Source of the DNA: Dactylosporangium sp. AC04546
GTDB taxonomy: Bacteria > Actinomycetota > Actinomycetes > Mycobacteriales > Micromonosporaceae
Assembly: GCF_022095675.1 (NCBI RefSeq)
Contig: NZ_JAHYSG010000173.1
Coordinates: 1 to 17,867 of the forward strand
Length of the DNA: 17,867 bases
Direction of reading: 5' to 3'
Shown: positions 14,900 to 17,867 of the stretch, one piece after another
Position numbering within the stretch: position 1 is the stretch's first letter
How the letters are laid out: each line of letters starts with the position of its first letter
Notes under the pieces: generated by a model
The model's database searches: none
Told to the model about the DNA's origin: nothing
What the model saw: only the letters and a program-made list of their open reading frames with translations
Translations under genes and position numbers: made by a program

Positions 14900-15328
14900 A
14901 TGAGGGATGACTTGTACTCCGTGGAGCAGGTCGCGGAGCGGCTGAACCTGCACGTGCGCACCGTGCGGGGATACATCCGCAGCGGGCGGCTGAAGGCCGT
15001 GCGGATCGGCAAGCAGTACCGGATCAACGGCGCCGACCTCGACGCGCTCACCGGGATCGCCGCCGAGCAGCGCGAGCACGAGCGGCCGTTCGTCGAGGTG
15101 TCCAGCATCGTGCAGGTCGACGGCGTCGACCGGCACACCGCCGACCGGCTGGAGACGTTCGTGCTCGCCGCGGCGAACAGTCGCGGGGCGGCGGACGACC
15201 CGCTGCGCGTGCAGCTCGTGCACGACGGCGAGCGGGAGCGGATGAAGATCATTCTGATTGGCGGGGCGGGGACGACCGCGGAGATGCTGCGGCTCCTCGA
15301 CGCCATCCTGGAGGGCAACGATGGCTGA
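14900..15328 (+). CDS. Helix-turn-helix (MerR/excisionase-type) DNA-binding protein
   Basis: This 142-residue protein has an N-terminal helix-turn-helix of the HTH_17/excisionase kind: LYSVEQVAERLNLHVRTVRGYIRSGRLKAVRIGKQYRI (about 5-42), the winged fold typical of small MerR-related regulators. The C-terminal part (about 62-140) begins RPFVEVSSIVQVDGVDRHTADRLETFVL and continues with LRVQLVHDGERERMKIILIGG. It looks like an alpha/beta ligand or dimer domain that I cannot assign. I chose ATG 14900, but GTG 14897 one codon earlier is possible. The stop overlaps the start of the DUF4180 gene by 8 bases (ATGGCTGA), so the two proteins are co-translated and probably work together. Confidence 0.88.
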   Translation: MRDDLYSVEQVAERLNLHVRTVRGYIRSGRLKAVRIGKQYRINGADLDALTGIAAEQREHERPFVEVSSIVQVDGVDRHTADRLETFVLAAANSRGAADDPLRVQLVHDGERERMKIILIGGAGTTAEMLRLLDAILEGNDG

Positions 15329-15710
15329 CGAGATCCGGCAGTTCGGCACCACCAGCGTGCTCGTGTGCGACCCGGCCGGGCCGGCCGTGGCGACCGAGCA
15401 GGACGCTCTCGACCTCATCGGGTCGGCGTTCGCCGGTGCCGAGGTCGTCGCCGTCCCGGCCAGCCGGCTCGACGAGCGGTTCTTCCGGCTCGGCACGAGG
15501 TTCGCGGGCGAGGTCATGCAGAAGTTCGTCAACTACCACCTGCGCCTCGCCGTGATCGGCGACATCGACGAGCACACGAGCGGGAGCGAGGCCCTCCGGG
15601 CACTCGTGCGGGAGTCGAACGGCGGCCGGCACATCTGGTTCCTCAAGGACCTCGATGCCCTGGCGGAGCGACTTGCGTCCGCACCCACGCCGCCAGTGAC
15701 CGGGCGGTAG
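15321..15710 (+). CDS. DUF4180 domain protein
   Basis: This 129-residue single-domain protein shows the DUF4180 signature: VLVCDPAGPAVATEQDALDLIGSAF (13-37), VAVPASRLDERFFRLGTRFAGEVMQKFVNYHLRLAVIGDI (43-82), and LRALVRESNGGRHIWFLKDLDAL. The function of DUF4180 is not known. The family is compact, alpha/beta and cytoplasmic. Its start lies inside the end of the HTH gene, which makes it the second gene of a two-gene operon. The last 68 bases overlap the 3' end of the antisense P-loop gene. Its tail after about residue 118 (ASAPTPPVTGR) is probably outside the conserved domain. Confidence 0.9.
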   Translation: MADEIRQFGTTSVLVCDPAGPAVATEQDALDLIGSAFAGAEVVAVPASRLDERFFRLGTRFAGEVMQKFVNYHLRLAVIGDIDEHTSGSEALRALVRESNGGRHIWFLKDLDALAERLASAPTPPVTGR

Positions 15711-16254
15711 CCGCCGGAGTCGGCCCGTCGGTGCGCAGCACCGGCGACAGCGTGGAGCGCAGGTGTGCCGCGAACGCCAGGTGGGAGTCGACGTCGCGCT
15801 CCCGCCAGGCGGATCGCGCGGCGAGCCGCGCCCGGCGCACCTCGTCGGCGCAGTCGAGCACGGCGAAGTGCACGGCCGACTGCCAGCGCAGGGCCGGCAG
15901 GTCGGCCAGCTGGGACGGCACGAACGGGCCGAGCAGCACCGCGGACCGGCCGCCCTGCGCGGCGCCGTGCGCCACCGACAGCCAGCCGTCGCGGAACGCC
16001 GGCCAGTCGACCTCGCCGAACTCGCACGCGCGGCGGAACGGGCCGATCAGCCAGTCGACGTCGAACACGACGCACTCCGGCAACGCGGCGATCAGGTGCG
16101 GCAGGACCGTGGTCTTGCCCGAGGCGGACGCACCGGTGACCACGAACAGCGGCAGCCGGCGGGCCGGCCGGCGCTCCCCGCACACGGGGCACACCGCCTC
16201 GTCACCCTCCGGTGCCATGACGGTCGGGTCATCGCAGCGCTCGCAATAGTGCAC
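15643..16254 (-). CDS. P-loop NTPase/kinase-like protein with N-terminal zinc ribbon
   Basis: This 203-residue cytoplasmic protein begins with a probable zinc ribbon, CERC (4-7) and CPVC (22-25). A P-loop follows: LFVVTGASASGKTTVLPHL (36-54) with Walker A GASASGKT. VVFDVDWLIGP (62-72) holds a likely Walker-B-type or substrate aspartate. The overall size and order resemble small nucleoside or shikimate kinase-like AAA proteins in actinomycetes, but the substrate is unknown. Start is GTG at 16254, because the first zinc-ligand cysteine is at residue 4 and GATAAT lies 7 bases upstream. Its 3' end overlaps the DUF4180 gene by 68 bases in antisense orientation. It is divergent from the sugar dehydrogenase gene. 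Confidence 0.85.
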   Translation of the reverse strand: MHYCERCDDPTVMAPEGDEAVCPVCGERRPARRLPLFVVTGASASGKTTVLPHLIAALPECVVFDVDWLIGPFRRACEFGEVDWPAFRDGWLSVAHGAAQGGRSAVLLGPFVPSQLADLPALRWQSAVHFAVLDCADEVRRARLAARSAWRERDVDSHLAFAAHLRSTLSPVLRTDGPTPAATARSLAAWVRTQVAPPGHRGP

Positions 16255-16261
16255 AAACCCG

Positions 16262-16278
16262 ATTATCCGTCGCGACGG
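16262..16278. promoter_or_regulatory. Leaderless -10 box and adjoining 12-base palindrome
   Basis: On the minus strand GATAAT (16262-16267), one base from TATAAT, sits exactly 7 bases before the GTG of the P-loop gene. Directly upstream of it, CCGTCGCGACGG (16267-16278) is a perfect 12-base palindrome that could be an operator. It lies in the 63-base divergent gap shared with the sugar dehydrogenase gene. Confidence 0.5.
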
Positions 16279-16317
16279 GTGAGGGCCGGCCGCCCGGACG
16301 TCGGCAAGGGTGTCGGA

Positions 16318-17532
16318 GTGCGTTCTGCCGCGGCCGGTGTACTGCTGGTGGCCGTGCTACTGACCGGATGTACGACGCCGAAGTCCGTAGCCAAGGTCAC
16401 GAACTCGCCCTACACCGACCCCACCAACTTCAGCCACGGCCCGGCCGACACGTCGGCGGGCGGGGACGCCCAGGTCGAGGTGAGCGTGCTCGCCCGCGGC
16501 CTCAACGTGCCGTGGGGCGTCACCTTCCTGCCCGACGGTGCCGGGATCGTCACCGAGCGGGGCACCGGGCGCATTCTCAAGATCGGGCCGGACCGCGACC
16601 CGACCGGCGACCTGACGGTCACCCAGGTCGGTCGGATCACCGAGTCGACCGCCGACAACGAGGGCGGCCTGCTGGGCATCGCCGCGTCACCGGACTACAA
16701 GCGCGACCAGACGCTGTACATCTACTACACCACCGACGACGACAACCGGATCGCCAAGCTGGTGCTCGGCAAGAAGCCCAGGCCGATCGTCACCGGCATC
16801 CCGAAAAGCGGCATCCACAACGGCGGCCGGCTGGCGTTCGGCCCGGACGGGTACCTCTACGCCACCACCGGCGAGGCCTCCCACACCGACAGCGCCCAGA
16901 ACCTGGCCAGCCTCGGCGGCAAGATCCTGCGCATGACGACCGACGGGAAGCCGGCGCCGGGCAACCCGTTCAAGAACTCGCTCGTGTACACCTACGGCCA
17001 CCGCAACCCGGAGGGCCTGGCGTGGGACGCCAACGGCCGGATGTACTCGTCCGAGATCGGCGAGGCCGTGTGGGACGAGCTGAACCTCATCCAGCCGGGC
17101 CGCAACTACGGCTGGCCGGCGGTCGAGGGCATCGGCGGCAAGGCGAAGTACACCGACCCGATCGCCGCGTGGCGGCCGGAGATCGGCGTGAGCGCCGGGG
17201 TGGCGATCCTCGGCAACACCGCGGTCGTCACCTGCCTGCGGGGCCAGCGCATCTACCTGGTGCCGCTGGACCACACGATCACGGCCGACATCAACAGCCC
17301 GGTCGTGGCCGGCGGCCCGGCGGCGACCGCACAGATCCGCTGGCGCCCGGCGGCCGGCGTCGCGGGCAAGCCCGTCGAGGCGCTGACCGCGAAGTACGGC
17401 CGCCTCCGCGTGGCGATCAACGCGCCGGACGGCAGCCTGTGGCTCGCCACGTCGAACCGCGACGGGCGCAGGCCGGGCGGCCCGTCCCGCGACGACGACC
17501 AGATCCTGCGCCTGACCTTCCGCACGCGGTGA
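16318..17532 (+). CDS. PQQ-dependent sugar dehydrogenase-like lipoprotein (GSDH family)
   Basis: This 404-residue exported protein begins with a lipoprotein signal ending in the lipobox LTGC (Cys18). A spacer follows, then a six-bladed GSDH/aldose sugar dehydrogenase propeller (about 52-402). Recognisable motifs are GLNVPWGVTFLPDG (61-74), ADNEGGLLGIAASPDY (112-127), HNGGRLAFGPDGYLYATTGEA (167-187) with the likely catalytic His167, YGHRNPEGLAW (226-236), and WDELNLIQPGRNYGWP. Family members oxidise aldoses with PQQ, but many bacterial homologues are unproven and no PQQ genes lie nearby. The GTG at 16318 is chosen because the lipoprotein signal starts there with AAGGG (16306-16310) 7 bases upstream. 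An upstream GTG at 16279 would spoil the signal peptide. It converges on the 53-residue mini-protein. Confidence 0.9.
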   Translation: MRSAAAGVLLVAVLLTGCTTPKSVAKVTNSPYTDPTNFSHGPADTSAGGDAQVEVSVLARGLNVPWGVTFLPDGAGIVTERGTGRILKIGPDRDPTGDLTVTQVGRITESTADNEGGLLGIAASPDYKRDQTLYIYYTTDDDNRIAKLVLGKKPRPIVTGIPKSGIHNGGRLAFGPDGYLYATTGEASHTDSAQNLASLGGKILRMTTDGKPAPGNPFKNSLVYTYGHRNPEGLAWDANGRMYSSEIGEAVWDELNLIQPGRNYGWPAVEGIGGKAKYTDPIAAWRPEIGVSAGVAILGNTAVVTCLRGQRIYLVPLDHTITADINSPVVAGGPAATAQIRWRPAAGVAGKPVEALTAKYGRLRVAINAPDGSLWLATSNRDGRRPGGPSRDDDQILRLTFRTR

Positions 17533-17538
17533 GGCGCG

Positions 17539-17700
17539 TCAGGTGACCAGCCGGCTGAAGAAATCCCCGAACCCGCGGCCGAGCGTGGCGATCAGTCCCC
17601 CGATCCCGCGGACGACATTGGCCGCGGCGTCCGGGCGGAAGGCTACGAAATAGATGACGAACGCCCATGCGGCGAACGTCAGCGTCTTCTTCAACGTCAT
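17539..17700 (-). CDS. 53-residue single-pass membrane mini-protein
   Basis: The reading frame encodes 53 residues starting MTLKKTLTFAAWAFVIYFVAF. One hydrophobic segment (about 6-21) follows a short Lys-rich cytoplasmic start, and RPDAAANVVRGIGGLIATLGRG leads into a C-terminal amphipathic stretch ending GFGDFFSRLVT. Small proteins of this layout (short K-rich start, one membrane segment, FRPDAAA-like turn, helical tail) are, as I recall, found near uvrC in other actinomycetes. This is from memory, not a search. Upstream GGGGCA, 4 bases before the ATG, is a possible ribosome-binding site. Its stop is 6 bases from the stop of the sugar dehydrogenase gene. The function is unknown. Confidence 0.7.
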   Translation of the reverse strand: MTLKKTLTFAAWAFVIYFVAFRPDAAANVVRGIGGLIATLGRGFGDFFSRLVT

Positions 17701-17807
17701 CGAGTGCCCCGTGCGTGATCTACCGGTCGTATGCCGAACGGCGACCTACCCCTTCGCCACCAACCTAACCCCGAGCAGGCGAAACGGCGGGCGATTCGGC
17801 ACTGGGG

Positions 17808-17813
17808 CATACT
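17808..17813 (+). promoter_or_regulatory. -10-like box before the UvrC-like gene
   Basis: CATACT, one base from TATACT, lies 6 bases before the ATG at 17820, again close to leaderless spacing. No ribosome-binding site other than the run gcgggg is present. Confidence 0.35.
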
Positions 17814-17819
17814 GCGGGG

Positions 17820-17867
17820 ATGCTGGCGGGGCGGGGGCGGTTGCCGAACGAGCCCGGGGTGTACCGG
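17820..17867 (+). CDS. Start of a UvrC-like (GIY-YIG) gene, truncated by the window end
   Basis: Only 16 codons are visible, MLAGRGRLPNEPGVYR. The LPxxPGVYR motif is the opening strand of the UvrC/Cho GIY-YIG endonuclease domain, where it is normally followed by the GIY-YIG core. UvrC is the nuclease subunit of nucleotide excision repair. The N-terminus is short for UvrC, so another GIY-YIG protein remains possible. The mini-protein gene 119 bases upstream is divergent from it. Confidence 0.5.
   Translation, partial: MLAGRGRLPNEPGVYR

Noticed and set aside
1..17867. tRNA, rRNA, CRISPR, insertion sequences or phage genes
   Set aside because: I saw no tRNA-like cloverleaf, no regularly spaced repeats with unique spacers, and no transposase or integrase motifs.

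Overview
The window is very GC-rich DNA with the codon bias, GTG starts, secreted plant-polymer hydrolases and leaderless-looking promoters of a filamentous actinomycete. The gene families suggest Micromonosporaceae or a close relative. That placement is inference from family resemblance, not from a database search. I see no rRNA, tRNA, CRISPR array, transposase or prophage gene.

Layout, left to right. Positions 1-345 hold no convincing gene, only GC-rich degenerate repeats and a strong hairpin (229-264) that probably ends the leftward WGR-domain gene (346-1767, minus). Divergent from that gene is a coupled pair: a DUF389 membrane protein (1844-2764) and an Rsm22-family ribosomal methyltransferase-like protein (2757-3701). 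The pair abuts, stop to stop, a secreted GH9 cellulase on the minus strand (3702-5546). A control region with a CRP-type site (5681-5696) separates the cellulase from an SRPBCC/AHSA1 protein (5782-6303). Next comes a tightly overlapping module: a PadR regulator (6347-6871), an ABC ATPase (6868-7545) and a large FtsX-type permease (7542-9830), headed by two tandem TGTATACA palindromes. A 780-base gene-free stretch (9831-10610) carries a pentanucleotide array, direct repeats, a 60-base imperfect palindrome that looks like a dispersed repeat, and a terminator.

The second half starts with a secreted GH74 xyloglucanase carrying a CBM2 (10611-13364, minus). Divergent from it is a membrane-anchored protein of unknown function, probably a beta-propeller (13476-14552). 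A small acidic protein (14562-14804, minus) follows, then an HTH protein/DUF4180 gene pair (14900-15710) whose end overlaps an antisense P-loop/zinc-ribbon protein (15643-16254, minus). Then come a lipoprotein PQQ-type sugar dehydrogenase (16318-17532), a 53-residue membrane mini-protein (17539-17700, minus), and the first 16 codons of a UvrC-like gene running off the end.

Functional reading: the cellulase, the xyloglucanase with its cellulose-binding module, and possibly the sugar dehydrogenase form a modest plant-cell-wall utilisation set. The CRP-like site suggests carbon control of the cellulase. The PadR/ABC module looks like a self-regulated export or resistance unit, with the SRPBCC gene perhaps under the same control. 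The most interesting unexplained structures are the 60-base palindrome at 10438-10497, the tandem operator at 6305-6328, the HTH/DUF4180 pair with its antisense partner, and the three-part WGR protein.
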